Source: Strongyloides papillosus (Eukaryota > Nematoda > Chromadorea > Rhabditida > Strongyloididae). Taken from it: DNA of 64,000 bases. The notes under the pieces were generated by a model that saw only the letters and a program-made list of their open reading frames with translations, made no database searches and was not told the DNA's origin. Within the stretch, counting starts at the first letter, position 1. Each line of letters starts with the position of its first letter. Where the stretch lies: contig SRSI01000066.1 in the NCBI GenBank assembly GCA_005656395.1, positions 496,001 through 560,000 of the forward strand, in the 5' to 3' direction. Both the position numbers and the translations under genes were made by a program. This document shows positions 39,818 to 52,791 of this stretch, piece by piece.

Positions 39818-42800
39818 ATGACATTCGGCAGGCTATCTCCATGCCTATTGCCGATAGTCCTTCTGGTCTTAATTATTTACCTTTCTCAACCAGTAGAAGC
39901 TGGTACTAATTGTTCTGCTGCCGATGCTACGAGAAATTGTATTGATGGTCTAATTGTACCAATATGGAGACCATTTTTAGATCTTACAATTGAGGATAGA
40001 TTTTTAAGAGGTACAATTTATTTTGTAGTAATTGCCTACATGTTTCTGGGTGTTTCTATTGTTGCTGACAGATTTATGAGTTCTATTGAAGTTATTACAA
40101 GGTATATATAATTTTTTATTCTACTTTTTTAATTTTTTTTTTAAGTATGGAACGAACAGTTATGGTTAAAAGGCCTGGACTTGAACCTATGAAAGTAACA
40201 GTTAGAATATGGAATGATACAGTTTCCAATCTTACATTAATGGCTCTCGGATCATCTGCTCCAGAAATTCTTCTTTCAATTATTGAAGTTATTGCTCGTG
40301 GATTTGAAGCTGGTGATCTTGGACCAAATACTATTGTTGGTTCAGCTGCATTTAATCTTTTTATGATTATTGCTATTTGTGTTGCTGCTGTACCATCTAC
40401 TGAAATTCGTAGACAAAAACATTTAGATGTATTCTTTGTTACAGCAACATGGTCTGTTTTTGCTTATATTTGGCTTTATCTTATTCTTTCCTTCTTCTCT
40501 CCTGGAGTTATTGAAATATGGGAAGGACTTCTCACATTTGCTTTCTTCCCACTTACCGTATTGACTGCATATATTGCTGATATTAAAATAATTCAAAGAA
40601 GATTTTTACCAAGAAAATATCGTAGAACATCTCATGGAATGATTGTAACTGAAGGAGAAGAAATGAAAATGTTAGAAGGTAATGGATTAAGTGATAGTAA
40701 TGGATATAAAATGATTCCTTATACAGATGCAAGTGATCCTGCTGTTAAAGCATTTGAAGAACATAGACGTGAATTTATTGAAACAATGAGAGAAATTAGA
40801 AGAAAAAATCCTCATATTGATCCTGTTGAATTACAAAAACAAGCTGAATATGAAATGATTAGTAAAGGACCAAAAACAAGAGCATTTTATCGTGTTCAGG
40901 CAACAAGACGTCTTATTGGTGGTGGAGATATTGTTAAAAAACGTTTAGATAAAGAGCATGACAAAAATCTTGACGCCGTAAGTGAATAAAATCTAAATTT
41001 TAATTATTTAATAATTTTAGATCATTCAAGCTCAAGAAAAACAAGCACGTCAAAACACATGTAGAATTTTCTTTGATCCAGCTCATTACACTGTTTTAGA
41101 AAACGTTGGTACATTTGATGTTGTTGTTGGACGTGACGGAGGACCAGAAGGGCTTACCGTTATGGTTGATTATTACACTGAAGATGGAACTGCTAATTCA
41201 GGAAGTGATTACATTCCAGTTAAAGGAACCCTTACATTTTATCCAGAAGATAAACATCAAAGAATTTCAATTGAGATTGTTGATGATGATGTCTTTGAAG
41301 AGGATGAACATTTCTATTTGCATCTTAAAAATCTTCGCGTTAGAACTAAGGATGGACTTATTTTAGATCCAACAAGAATTGGTGGAATTCCAGTAGCACA
41401 AATTGAAACTCCAGCTACCGCCACTATCATGATTTTAGATGATGATCATGCTGGTGTTTATTCATTTGAACATGATCATTTCCAAGCTGTTGAATCTTGT
41501 GGACATATATCTGTTAGGGTTCAAAGAACAAGTGGATGCAGAGGAAAAGTTGTTATTCCATATAAGTAAGTTTAATTTCTTATTTTATAAAATGTATGAA
41601 AATAATGATGAAATATTTATAAAAAGGAAATTATAAATTATTAATATCCTTAATATATTCATTCATTATTCATTAATAATTAAAATTAATACTTAAAATA
41701 AATTATCCATTATTTTATAGAACTTCCGATGGTACTGGAATTGCAGGAAAACATTATGAAGGTAAAGAAGGAGAACTTGTTTTTGAGGACAATCAAACTG
41801 AAGCTTTTGTTGAAATCGGAGTTATTGATACTGAACAATATGAAAGAAGTGATTTCTTCTTCCTTGAATTGGGAGTTCCAATATGGGCTAAAAAAATGTC
41901 TGGTAAGTTAAAAATATATCAATATACTTTGTATATACAATTCATATCAAATTTATCATTTTGACCAGTAAATTTTACTACTTAAAACAAAGTAATTATC
42001 ACCAAAAAATTCTTAAAAGTAAAAATCATTAAATTTTTTTTGAATTTTATGATATGGTTACATAATAGTGTAAAAATTAATGTTTTTTATAAAGCGCAAT
42101 TTTCACACCTTTTAAGTAAAACTAGAACAATTAAATTGTTTTAAAAATATTACTATAATTATTGTACAGATTTATCTAAAATACAAGAACGTTTCCATCG
42201 TCGGATGGAAAGAAAGCGTGGATCAGTTTCATCAAGTGTTGAAGACAAAGGTGTGTAAACATTTTTAGTTGATTTTCATAGAACAAAATAACATTTAGAC
42301 TAATAAGCGCTTAACCGAATTTTAGTTAAATTAAAAAAAATAACATACTAAAATTTAATTTCTAATTAATATTAAGTTTTATCTTCTTTTTTTTTAACAA
42401 TTTTAACCTTTGCTATTATTAACATATTTCACCTTTAGATGAAGACGAAAAACATCAACATAAATTAAAGCAAAAATTAGAGGAATGGTTCTCTAATAAC
42501 AAGAAAGGAGGTATATTTTATATATCGTCTTGTCTAAAAATGTCTTCTTTTTTTTATTTTGTTTGTCAATTGTCTTATGTTATCCTTTGTTACTTTCTGT
42601 TTATCATTTTATATATGTATACAAATTATTATTTTTTTTAATTATAGATTTTGCTGAAGCTCCATACGATCTTACTCAAGATCAATTAGAAATTGCTGAA
42701 TTAGGAAAACCAAGACTTGGAGAATTCAGAAAATGCCAAATTACTATCAAAGAATCTAAAGAATTTCAATCTGTCGTTGATCGCATGCTTAAAACTGCCA

Positions 42801-43552
42801 ATACATCTCTTATGCTTGGAACAAGCAGTTGGCGTGAACAATTTATTGATGCACTTACTGTATCAGCTGGAGATGACGACGATGATGATGATGAAGATGT
42901 TGAATCTAAATCTGGGTCAATAGTTAGTCTCCCAAAACAACCAACAACATTTGACTACGTAATGCATTTCCTTTGTGTGCCATGGAAACTTGCTTTTGCA
43001 ACAATACCTCCAACTGAATATTGGGGTGGTTGGGCATGTTTTGTTGTTTCAATTTTCATGATTGGAGTTTTAACAGCTGTTATTGGAGATTTAGCTTCTC
43101 AATTTGGATGTTGGGTTGGATTAAAAGATGCTGTAACTGCCATTACTTTTGTAGCTTTAGGAACATCTGTTCCAGACACTTTCGCATCTAAAGTTGCTGC
43201 AATTCAAGATAAATATGCTGATTCATCTATTGGTAATGTAACAGGATCAAATGGTGTAAATGTATTCCTTGGAATTGGTATTGCTTGGACAATGGCTGCT
43301 GTATATCATTGGTATCACGGATCAATATTTTATGTTAATCCAGGAACACTTGCCTTCTCTGTAACTGTTTTCTGTATTGAAGCTGTTATTTGTATTACAG
43401 TTATTGTACTAAGAAGACATAAATCAATTGGTGGTGAATTAGGTGGACCATTAAAATATAAAGTTCTTACATCGGGATTCTTTGGTTTCTTATGGATATT
43501 TTATATTGGATTATCCTATTTAGAATCTTACTGTTACATTGCCGGTTTTTAA
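39818..43552 (+). CDS. Na+/Ca2+ exchanger (NCX/SLC8 family)
   Basis: Plasma-membrane antiporter that exports Ca2+ against Na+ entry. Exons 39818-40101, 40146-40977, 41021-41565, 41721-41902, 42170-42250, 42439-42510 and 42648-43552 give 966 residues. Features: signal peptide ([21 protein letters not shown]), alpha-1 repeat near 123-160 ([19 protein letters not shown]), then a large cytoplasmic loop with two Calx-beta domains. CBD1 is about 385-510 (acidic Ca2+ site [12 protein letters not shown]) and CBD2 follows from about 520 ([12 protein letters not shown]). Alpha-2 repeat has [21 protein letters not shown] and [19 protein letters not shown]. Exons 5 and 6 (81 and 72 bases) are phase 1 at both ends and can be skipped without frame loss. 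Which C. elegans ncx paralogue it corresponds to is not decided. Confidence 0.95.
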
Positions 43553-44199
43553 ATATTTGAACAACTTTTATGGATAAATTCGATTTAAAAAAAATAATTT
43601 TAACTTTTAAAGTCATTATATTAAAACCAAATAAGATAGAAAATCATTGCAAAAATTTTTTTTGTGATTATTGAGAAAAGATGATGGCTTTATTTTATCA
43701 AAAGTGCCTTTACCATTATGTAATTTATCTCAATCTCATTTCCCAGTCATAATCATAGTTTTTATTGTTTGTTTTTCAACATCTTATATTCGAAACAATC
43801 TTTTGCAACTAACATTGATAATATTATCTATCAATAATTTTGCAAATTTGCAGAAACTCACATTTCAGTTACGGTTTTATATCAAACCTACATACAACAC
43901 TGATATTCTCAATAGAGCTGTAATTTTACTTATACAAATTCTTCCATGTTATACACTGTGGTCACTTTCATGTAATAAATTTTACAACTGAAAAACTTAA
44001 CAAAAAATATTTAGATTTCTATAGTAATCATAAATTGTCGATTTCATTTTATGAAATAAATAAAATATATATATTTCTTAAAGTTTATTATTATAATTTT
44101 ATTTTTTTTATTTATTAAATACATTTATTCAAATAATAATATTTTATAATTATCAGCTTAAGAAAAATAATTCTAAAAATAATGTGTATATTAATAACG
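43553..44199. other. Convergent 3' region between NCX and DCAF7
   Basis: 647 bases between two tail-to-tail genes, so mainly 3' UTRs. A 106-codon plus-strand frame (43671-43991) starts at TTG, is hydrophobic and matches nothing known to me; I treat it as chance. Confidence 0.5.
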
Positions 44200-45414
44200 T
44201 TATACTCGAAGTAACTGAAGATTATTGTCATAACATATAGATATCCAATCTGTCATTGAAGCAGACCAGTGTATTTGTTCTATCATACCATCAGCTGCAT
44301 AAGCTAAAATTGGATCTTCAATAGGTTTAGGCATTTGATGAATATCCCAAATTAAAGCTTGAACGCCGAAACCAGTTGATAAATGACATGAACTATGTGG
44401 TGCCCATGAAATTCCATTAATATATGATTTATTATTTTCTAATTTAGCCACCGGAATAGAAGGAACTCTAACATCTAAAATAGTAACGTAGTAACAATCT
44501 TTTGAAAATGTTGCTAAATAATTTGGATCTTGTTTATTCCATGATAATCTTAATAAAGGTGTTCTATATGGATCTTCATAAACTATTGTAGAATATTCCA
44601 TATGCCGTAAATCAAACATTCGTAATGAACCATCGGCTCCAACGGATCCAAAAATATCACGACCAGAACCTAAACGTGAAAATGAAATATCATAAACCTC
44701 TTGATCATGAGCAATTAGTTGAGTTTTAACATGAGATTCTTGTGATTGAGTTGTCTTAAAAATTGGTTGTTGTGTCTCAACTTGCCAGATTGTACATGTA
44801 GTATCAATCGATGATGTTCCTATTAATGAAAAATCAACCTCATTCCAATCACATGAAGTTAAAGGTGCACAATATTCAGAAGATCTATTGTTATTCATAA
44901 GTAATTCTAACGACACTGAATTATCTTTATTAACGCACCATATTCTAAGGTAATCCCCAGTTGTTGCAATAAGATCTCTATGAGTACTTTTTGTATCTGG
45001 AATCCATATAACTTTTGTTGCAGGATATGGATGATCAAATGTAGCTGTTGCATAAAATTGTTGGACATCTTCATTTAACTGCACTATTTGTACTTTATTA
45101 TTGTATTCTTCAATAAAACTGGCAACAGCCAAACGAAAACGATAACTAGATTCAGAACGAAATGACCAACCAGCTGAATATAAATTAAATGGAGCAGTAT
45201 AAGTATATATCTCTTTTCGTTTTATAACATCTGAATTAGTGCATTGTTCTTCTGTCTGCCTGTTACGATTAATAGATTGTGATAAATAATAATTATGCTT
45301 TGGAGATATTGTATCTTTATTTGATTCACTAATATTTCTCACTACTTCTTCATTATCAAATCCATTATGATAAGGATCAATTGGAGGAGTAGGAATATCT
45401 AACGACTTTTGCAT
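44200..45414 (-). CDS. swan-1: DCAF7/WDR68 WD-repeat adaptor (SWAN-1-like)
   Basis: WD40 adaptor that binds DYRK/HIPK kinases and CUL4-DDB1 in animals; nematode SWAN-1 is linked to Rac and LIM-domain actin regulation. Single exon of 404 residues. The first 65 residues are a poorly conserved Asn/Ser-rich extension; the conserved core starts at KRKEIYTYTAPF. Diagnostic blocks: FIEEYNNKVQIVQLNED, FDHPYPATKVIWIPDT, GTSSIDTTCTIW, HVKTQLIAHDQEVYDI, GADGSLRMFDLRH, RLSWNKQDPNYLAT and ALIWDIHQMPKPIEDPILAY. The propeller is complete and ends with QLLRV, as in human. Start ATG 45414 is the first in frame. Confidence 0.95.
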   Translation of the reverse strand: MQKSLDIPTPPIDPYHNGFDNEEVVRNISESNKDTISPKHNYYLSQSINRNRQTEEQCTNSDVIKRKEIYTYTAPFNLYSAGWSFRSESSYRFRLAVASFIEEYNNKVQIVQLNEDVQQFYATATFDHPYPATKVIWIPDTKSTHRDLIATTGDYLRIWCVNKDNSVSLELLMNNNRSSEYCAPLTSCDWNEVDFSLIGTSSIDTTCTIWQVETQQPIFKTTQSQESHVKTQLIAHDQEVYDISFSRLGSGRDIFGSVGADGSLRMFDLRHMEYSTIVYEDPYRTPLLRLSWNKQDPNYLATFSKDCYYVTILDVRVPSIPVAKLENNKSYINGISWAPHSSCHLSTGFGVQALIWDIHQMPKPIEDPILAYAADGMIEQIHWSASMTDWISICYDNNLQLLRV

Positions 45415-46256
45415 TGCAATGGAGATTTTATAGAATTTAATAAAATTTAAAAAAATAATATTATCATAGGATAATCATTCAATAAAAAAATTAGTGTTAG
45501 AGAATATTTTAATGCTTTCTAGATAAATTTTAATTGATTGATTGTGGTGTTTAACAAATGAATGTCAGTAATGTTCGGCTATATTCCTAAACTATTTAGA
45601 ATTAATAATAAAGCAAACAAATATCAATGTTACCCCTATTTTAATAGTACACGTTATTCAAAAAACAATTTAAACTTTTAGTTAGTAAGATTTTACTTAG
45701 AATGTTAGTGATAAGTAATATTGTCTACCAAATTCTTGTCATATTTTCCCACTATTCTTTCAAAATTCTTTTAAATAGTTATTAAATTAAATAAATTTTT
45801 CTACGGTGATTTAGAGTATCTCTTGAACATATCACAAATTTATGTCATGTTGGAACTTTTTTGTCTTTTCTCCTTGATAACATTTTTAATAGATATGAAA
45901 TATAAATCTTGTTTTATTTTATTCATATATAATCTACCAGTAAATATTTAATTTTTCTAACAAAAATATTGTTTTTTGTTTTATTTTAAATTATAGGTAT
46001 TATTTTAGATATTTGTAAATCAATTTATTTACTATAGTTAAACTATAACAACTAGAATAGTATTGTAATTAATAAATCCCGAAAGTTTTTATTAGTAACT
46101 TAATACTATTATATTAACGTTAAGAAAATAAATAATAATTAGACATTGTTATATTTAAATTAATATTTCCTTATATTCACATTTTAAAATTCTAATGTTT
46201 TTTTTGTGATCAATAAATAATGATTTTTTAAATTACTTAATGATATTTTGTAGAAT
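45415..46256. other. Divergent promoter region between DCAF7 and the orphan gene
   Basis: 842 AT-rich bases separating two divergent start codons; no exon seen. ATTTTGTAG at 46253 is an acceptor three bases before the next ATG. Confidence 0.5.
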
Positions 46257-46670
46257 ATGAAATTAAGAGCAAGCTCAAAAAGAAAACCAGGTTATTTTTC
46301 AAGACTTTTAAAAACAACGCAAGAAAGTGAGTTTTGTTGAATAACTATATAGTAAGTAAACATTATAGATTCTGCAATTAATCATACTATGCATATAGAA
46401 ATATCTTTATCAGAATCGAAAAATGATCCATTAGGTTCAGTAGGAATAACACCATCAAGTTCAAGAAATAATTCATGTACCAATTCCCCAAAAAGAAATC
46501 ATAGTATAGTAAAACGAAATATATCTTCTTCGGGAAACATAACCTATGATGAAAAATTAATTTTACAATTAAGATATTTATTGAATCATATTATTCTACC
46601 AAATATGTGCGTTGTACCATCATTAAAAAAGCTGTATAAAGAAATTTTGAAAATTGTCGATCAAAGTTAA
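46257..46670 (+). CDS. Small hypothetical protein, two exons
   Basis: Exons 46257-46326 and 46369-46670 (42-base GT/AG intron, phase 1) give 123 residues. The N-terminus is basic (MKLRASSKRKPGYFSRLLK), the middle is Ser/Asn-rich, and the last 45 residues form a likely helical pair (YDEKLILQLRYLLNHIILP, then VPSLKKLYKEILKIVDQ). No signal peptide or membrane helix. I do not recognise it. Support comes from a clean intron, phase continuity and an acceptor (TTTTGTAG) three bases before the ATG. Its 3' end is about 200 bases from the end of the convergent K2P channel gene. Confidence 0.6.
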
Positions 46671-46871
46671 AGGGATTCTTACTAATCTGATCATAATGTA
46701 TTATCTATTTTTGTACTATAACTTTCTATATATTATCAAAAAATTTAAAAACAAGAAATTTTAGGGTATCCGATTAACTAGAGGAATTTATTTCATATTT
46801 AAAAACATATCTTTGTTAGAATTATTTTTATATAAAAATACAATATTGAATAATTAAACTTTTTTACACTA

Positions 46872-49800
46872 TTATTTATTTTTTTTTGAGGGATCTGATT
46901 TGGTACTTAATTGTAAATCTTCATGCTCCTCGTATGTACTAAAACTTCTAATTAAATCTGGAACTGTAACTTCTTTAGTTAAACTTCTTACACTGTCACT
47001 AGATGTTTTTGAAGAACGGTCCCTTTTTAAACTCAGCTTTTTTTTTATTGAATAAGAAGATGGTGATGCTGGAGGCGTAACATCAACACTACGGTAAACA
47101 CCCTTGTCATCAATTGCGTGAAGTTTTTTTAAATTAACCTTTTGAAATTCTGGTGGAGGCTAGAAAATAATTTATAGTTTTATTTCTTAATAATACACCT
47201 ACAGCGTTTACGGTTTCATTTGTTCCTATCATTTTCTGACCATCTCCATATATATGTTGAACTCTGGCTAGGACTCCTGTCTGAATGCCTACATCCACTA
47301 CATTTTCTGCATTTTTTACATTCTTATTTTCAGTCTAAAAAATAAATATTTATAAAAATTATAAAATACATATTTTTGTGATTTGTGATGTGTGATTGTG
47401 CAATAACATAAAATATCTGAAAATTAAAATGTGTGATGTGAAGAAAAGATTAATCAAAGTGACAAGTTACTTTGACATTACTAGTGATTGAACTAAAATT
47501 TCTTTCTTCTCTGCATAATTCATCTTTAAATGAATTATTTGCAACATCTTCTCCAAAATTAGTAAATTCAAGTTTTTTGTTAAAATGTTGTACTTTAATT
47601 TCGGATTGAAAATGTTGTGTTTCAAAATCTTTATCAATGATATCACTCAAATGACTACTACACGATGAAAATGCATTATTTTTTTCTTCTGTTTCTATAA
47701 AATCATTTTCACACTTTTTTGATTTTATTGACGTAGTTAAATTATCATTAAATAATGTAAACTTTATAAGAGATGGGGTATCTTCTTTATTATCATTTTT
47801 AATAGGAAATTTTAAATAATCTTCGGCACCTTCTTTAATGCACTCTACTTCTCGTATCGTTAAATTTTTTAACGATGTATTTCTACTTATAATTCCATCA
47901 TCAAAACCAACCTGTGTTTCTTCATTCACTTGTTCTAAAGTAAATTGAACTGCTTGATCTTCGTAAAATTTAACTTCTGTTTGTGTATTATTTTCTTTTT
48001 TTCTACATGAAACTTGAACCTCTGAATCAGTTTTTAATGGTTTAAATATATATTGACTATTAAAATCTAAACAATCTACTTTTATTTGTGATTCCGTTGA
48101 CACAGTATTTGGTTTATAAATATACTGACTTCCAAAGTCACTTGTGTTAGAAATATGTTGTGTTTGTGAATCAACTTTAGTTGCTTCATAGTTATATTGA
48201 GATGTAAAATTACCATAAGTACATGATGCTTGAATGCCAATATCTCGTATATAAATACCATCAAATATTTCAGGATCTCTGTATGGTTCTTGAGTAAACG
48301 CATCTGTCAATTCTAATTTTGTCTGACATTCTACATTATGTAAATCATTTGTTTTAGTTTGACATTGAATACTATGATTTTTGTATATTGGTGTTTGAGT
48401 GTCATTGTTTTTAACATCTTTATTATCTGTTTGGCAAATTTTCTCGATTAAATTTGATAGTTCAATTGTTTTGTCAAACTGACAACTCTTCTCTTCCAAA
48501 ACTATTTTTGGTTTTTTTAATTCAAACTCATTTATTGTTTGTGACCATTTATCAGTAAAAAGTTCTTCTATGCTTAAATTATCCTCCTCACTACTAAATT
48601 TATCATGAAGTTTTCTCAACTGGTCCATTTTTGTATTGTCGATAAATTCATCAGAATCACTACTGTCATCATAGAGGAAATCAGCAGCTCCAGCTAATTT
48701 CATTATATAATCTTTTTCTTTATTAGTTATCAGTTTATATCCTTCATGTTTTAGTTTTTTAGTTAACTCTATATTTATTGTAACTTCTTCATATTTTTCT
48801 CCATCTGATGACGTTTCATTAGTTTTATTACTAGGTTTTTTGGATGAAACGTCACCAACGAGTTTGATATTTGTATTATTATCATCATTATGTCCATCAG
48901 TAGATTCGCCAACTTTTATTTTTAAATTATCATTGTTTAAATGACTAGGAAATATTACATTTTCTAATTGCGATGGATGTTTATTACAAAATTGATAACT
49001 TTCATTTTGATTGTCTAACAGTATACTACTATTTTCTTCTTGAATCGTTGGTGTTGGAGCATTTGAAAATGTTTGTACATCATTATTTTTACTATCATCC
49101 GTTAAATCACTATTTTTTAAGTTTGGAGATCCTATATTTAAGTTTGATTCATCGCAAAATTCTTTATTTTTATTGGAGTAATCTTTAAAATCTAATGAAA
49201 TATTCTTTAAAACTTCAAATTGTTGTGCTTCAGATTTTAATTCATAATCATAAACATCTACATCATTATTATCACATGTATAGATATTGTTTATTAATCG
49301 GTACCTTTCTAACTCTTTCATTAGTAAGATTGTTTCACTTTGATTTGTTAGATTGTTTGCTTTATCAACATTTCCATTAATATTATCTATAACTTTTTGT
49401 TTGTTATCATTGTCTTTTCTAATTTTAAGTAAAAATTTTTTTAAATGACGTTTTTCTTTCTTTGTTATACCATCATTATTAATTCTTTTCTTAATATCCT
49501 TATTTTTTTGTAATTCATATTCTTTCAAATTATGATGGTCTTTGATGTTTCTTCTTGTTTTAACGATTCCCGTAAATCTTGTTTGTGATCTTCTACTTTT
49601 CAACGTAACATCTTGTGTTTGTGCTGTTGTGTTTTTGTATGTTAATACATCAATTGGATCTGAAGCAGTGTCTTTCATAAAATTTACATAAATATTTTCA
49701 TCATATGAGATAATATTTTTACACTTTAATTCTTCATTATTTTTAATATTTTCCAATTCATTGTTTTTAATATTTAAATGTTTAACTATGTAACTAACGT

Positions 49801-51558
49801 CAGGTTGGATTCCACAATCTTGTAACAATACTCCATTTGTTTGAGCTGTTCTGCTTGTTGTAAGTACTTTTGCATTGCTAACGACATTTGAATTGTTAAT
49901 TCTTTTATTTTCTGTTTGAATTATATTGTCATTGATAATTGAACTTATTTTATTTGTGCTATTGTAATTATTATCTCTTCTATTATTTTTAATATAATCG
50001 TCTAATAGTGATTCATCTGTTTGTATTTCAGAGTTTTTAATACTTGTCATAGTTTTTTCTTTTTCGTGTTGATTTTTAGATATTAATGGACGTTTTTCAT
50101 TGTTTAATTTTTCATTTTTAATTAAATTATCTAATTTATCTTTATTTGTATCACAAAAAGTTGGCCTTCCTGTTTCAGGGTTAACGGATGAAATAGAAGG
50201 TGGTAAATCAATTCCTTTTTCTTTAGCATCGCTTTTTAATTGTTCCATCATTTTAAGACCTTTACTTTTACTTATTAAAGGCATTATAAATTTTGCTTTA
50301 CCACCGAAATTAGACATTGCATCTTTAACGGCGTTTGGATCACCACTTTCAAGAGCTTTAATGTAATCTTCGAGTAATTTATCAAGGATTGCTTTATATA
50401 ATAATTCAATTTTTTCTTGGCATAGTGAAATACAAACGGTAACTAATGACAAACCAATAATAACTGCACCAAAAGCCCAACAAAATAATTCCGGCTTATT
50501 AACTGGATAAATGTCCCCAAAACCAATAGTTAAAAGCGAAATAAAAATAAAATATGTTGATGATCCATATGTCCAATCTTCCCATAAACAAAATAATCCT
50601 GCAGATAAAAAAATCCATATTAAAGTAACAAAAACTCCTGTTAATATTGGTGGATCATGAATAATTTTTTTTTCTTCTTCTTCGACCTCGATTTTTATAT
50701 ATGTATCATTGTTTTCAGGAACTTTTGGAAATTCAGTTAATTCATTTTCTATCAAATTTTCAAAATTGTTTTTCTTTTTTAATTTTTTGTAATGTAGCAC
50801 TCTTTTTTCACCTTCTAATTTTAACAAACCAAATCTAATTGAATAATAAAAAACTATATCTTCAAAAATAATACTTATAGTTTTAATTTTTTTAAGTAAA
50901 AATTCATTAAGATTATTTAAAATAATTAAAAAAATTGGAATACCGACGAAAGCATAAATGATACTGACAATTCTTCCAATTGTCGTGGCACAAGCAATAT
51001 TTCCGTAACCAATTGTAGTATAGATGGTTCCAGCATAAAAAATAGCCATTGAAAATGTCCATGATGTTTCTAAAGATGGTGGTGAAGCATTTATGTTTGT
51101 TTCAAATTCTAATATGGCTTCTTTCCACCTATTTTCACGATCATTTTTATTTTCAATATGTATTTGTTTTAAATTATGAAATAACATGTCACGAGCAACT
51201 AAATGATAATTATATGATTCTTGTTTAGATGCCAAATCATAATCTTTTTCTATATATATAAATAATAAAGCTCCAATTATTGAATAAATGATAATTAGTA
51301 GAAAAAATTTTAATTGATATATTAAATTTTTAAAACGATTTAGTAATCTGTATAATATATTCTTTTTAGATGACTTTTTATAAGATAAATTATCTTCAGA
51401 ATATTCCTCATTAATTATTTTAGTTTTTTCTTCATCTTCTTTCGTATTATTTAAACTTTCTTTATCTTCAATATCTATAGAAATACCCTAAAGTATTTTT
51501 ACCAAATATGACTATATTTACTATTAATATTATAACTTACATGATTAATTTTTGCCAT
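46872..51558 (-). CDS. Two-pore-domain (K2P/TWK) potassium channel with a giant cytoplasmic tail
   Basis: Exons 51558-51541, 51487-47471, 47334-47203 and 47159-46872, all phase 0, give about 1484 residues; most K2P channels have 300-700. TM1 is about 67-85 (FFLLIIIYSIIGALLFIYI). P-loop 1 has TIGYGN (164-169), P-loop 2 TIGFGD (326-331), and TM4 is about 341-362 (CWAFGAVIIGLSLVTVCIS). Between TM2 and TM3 lies a charged loop. After TM4 come a coiled stretch and about 1100 residues of disordered tail rich in Asn, Lys and Asp, with 14 Q-T dipeptides in repeated short contexts (IQTD, CQTD, TQTP, CQTK, TQTE, GIQTG). It is a leak K+ channel by family. The last two exons continue the same tail style (DVGIQTGVLAR), which supports joining them. 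Which twk gene it matches is unknown. Confidence 0.87.
47990..48215 (-). repeat. Three tandem copies of a roughly 24-residue peptide repeat in the K2P tail
   Basis: Within the channel tail, the units GNFTSQYNYEATKVDSQTQ, DFGSQYIYKPNTVSTESQI and DFNSQYIFKPLKTDSEVQV follow one another with shared F-x-SQY-x-(Y/F) starts and an S-x-Q or V-Q end. DNA copies (complement of AATATATTGACTATTAAA-like words) have diverged, so the repeat is not recent. The repeat carries the Q-T-like motif at its end. Confidence 0.75.
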
Positions 51559-52791
51559 TTTTTTATAAAATATAGTAATAAAGTCATTAATATATATCGT
51601 TATTTAATGAATATATCACAAAAATACATATAATCTTAATAAATAAATTTTCGTATCAAAATAAAACGAAAACTTTTGAATGATTAAAACTTCTAGTTCT
51701 TTTATAATCTTTTTGCATCATCATCTTGAAATCTTCTAATTTCAAGGGATGTATCATTATCAATCGTCTATTCGACAACCTTGTATAATGAAGTTAACCT
51801 TTTGTAAGTTACTCTTCTTGAGAGGTAAGTAAATACAGATATTTACAAAACATATCCAAAGATATTTCTTTTATAATTTAAAACAGAAAAGGGAAACTCA
51901 TTGAATGTTTTCATAAAATAATTAATTCTTATTTATAAAAGTCTATTATATAAATAGATTTTTTTTATTTTAAATTTTTTCTTTTCACTATCATTTAACC
52001 TATCTGAGAATATCACTAAACATTTTAATAATTTGATACATTTCTTTGCAATAAATCAATTTATTTTATTTATAAAACAAAATTATGAAAATTTCATTTA
52101 TATTCGTACGAATACAATTAAATTCATATTAATTACAAAATATCAATAAAAAATTTTAAGAAAAAATATTTGAAGTTTATAAAATAGACAGATGTTTGTA
52201 TATAGAAAATTTGGAGGCAGAAGATAATGTATAATAATACAATTTTATATAAAAATCTGGAGCTAAAAAAAAGAAAAGTTAGATACATTTTTATTGGATA
52301 TGATTTTATTTTAGATACAAACTACTAAAAAATTTATCATTTATAATGTGGCTGCCCGTTTAAAGTAAGGTCTAAACTATAAAAAAAGATTTTAAAAAAT
52401 TACAAAACAATCTATGTACAGGTAACCGGGTGTTGCTCGAATTCATCAAATTATTCTATACAATAAACTACTACAAGATATAATTTTTAAAAACAAATTA
52501 TATAAAAAGTGAATAAAAACTAAATTTTGGTATCTAAAACTAGCGATAAACTACTATTTTTTAAAAGGCATTGTAATGATATATATAAGGTTAAACAGGT
52601 ATAAATGAAAAAAGAAAAAAATGATAGAATATCAAATAGAAAATATTTTTCTTATTTGATAGGCAACCAACTATTGTATCTAAAGGCTCCAAGATTAAAT
52701 ATGAAAGTATTGAAAGTCATGAAATCCTAGCGATACCTTCACCGAATGATAACTAATTTACAATTAAGATATAGACAAATTAATGTATTAT
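51559..52791. other. Region between the K2P start and the bcl-11 3' end
   Basis: 1.23 kb. It holds the K2P promoter (51559 onward) and probably the 3' UTR of bcl-11 (about 52100-52791). AT-rich, with no coding exon seen. Confidence 0.5.

Noticed and set aside
43671..43991. 106-codon frame downstream of the exchanger
   Set aside because: TTG start, lies in the expected 3' UTR, hydrophobic low-complexity, no recognised family.
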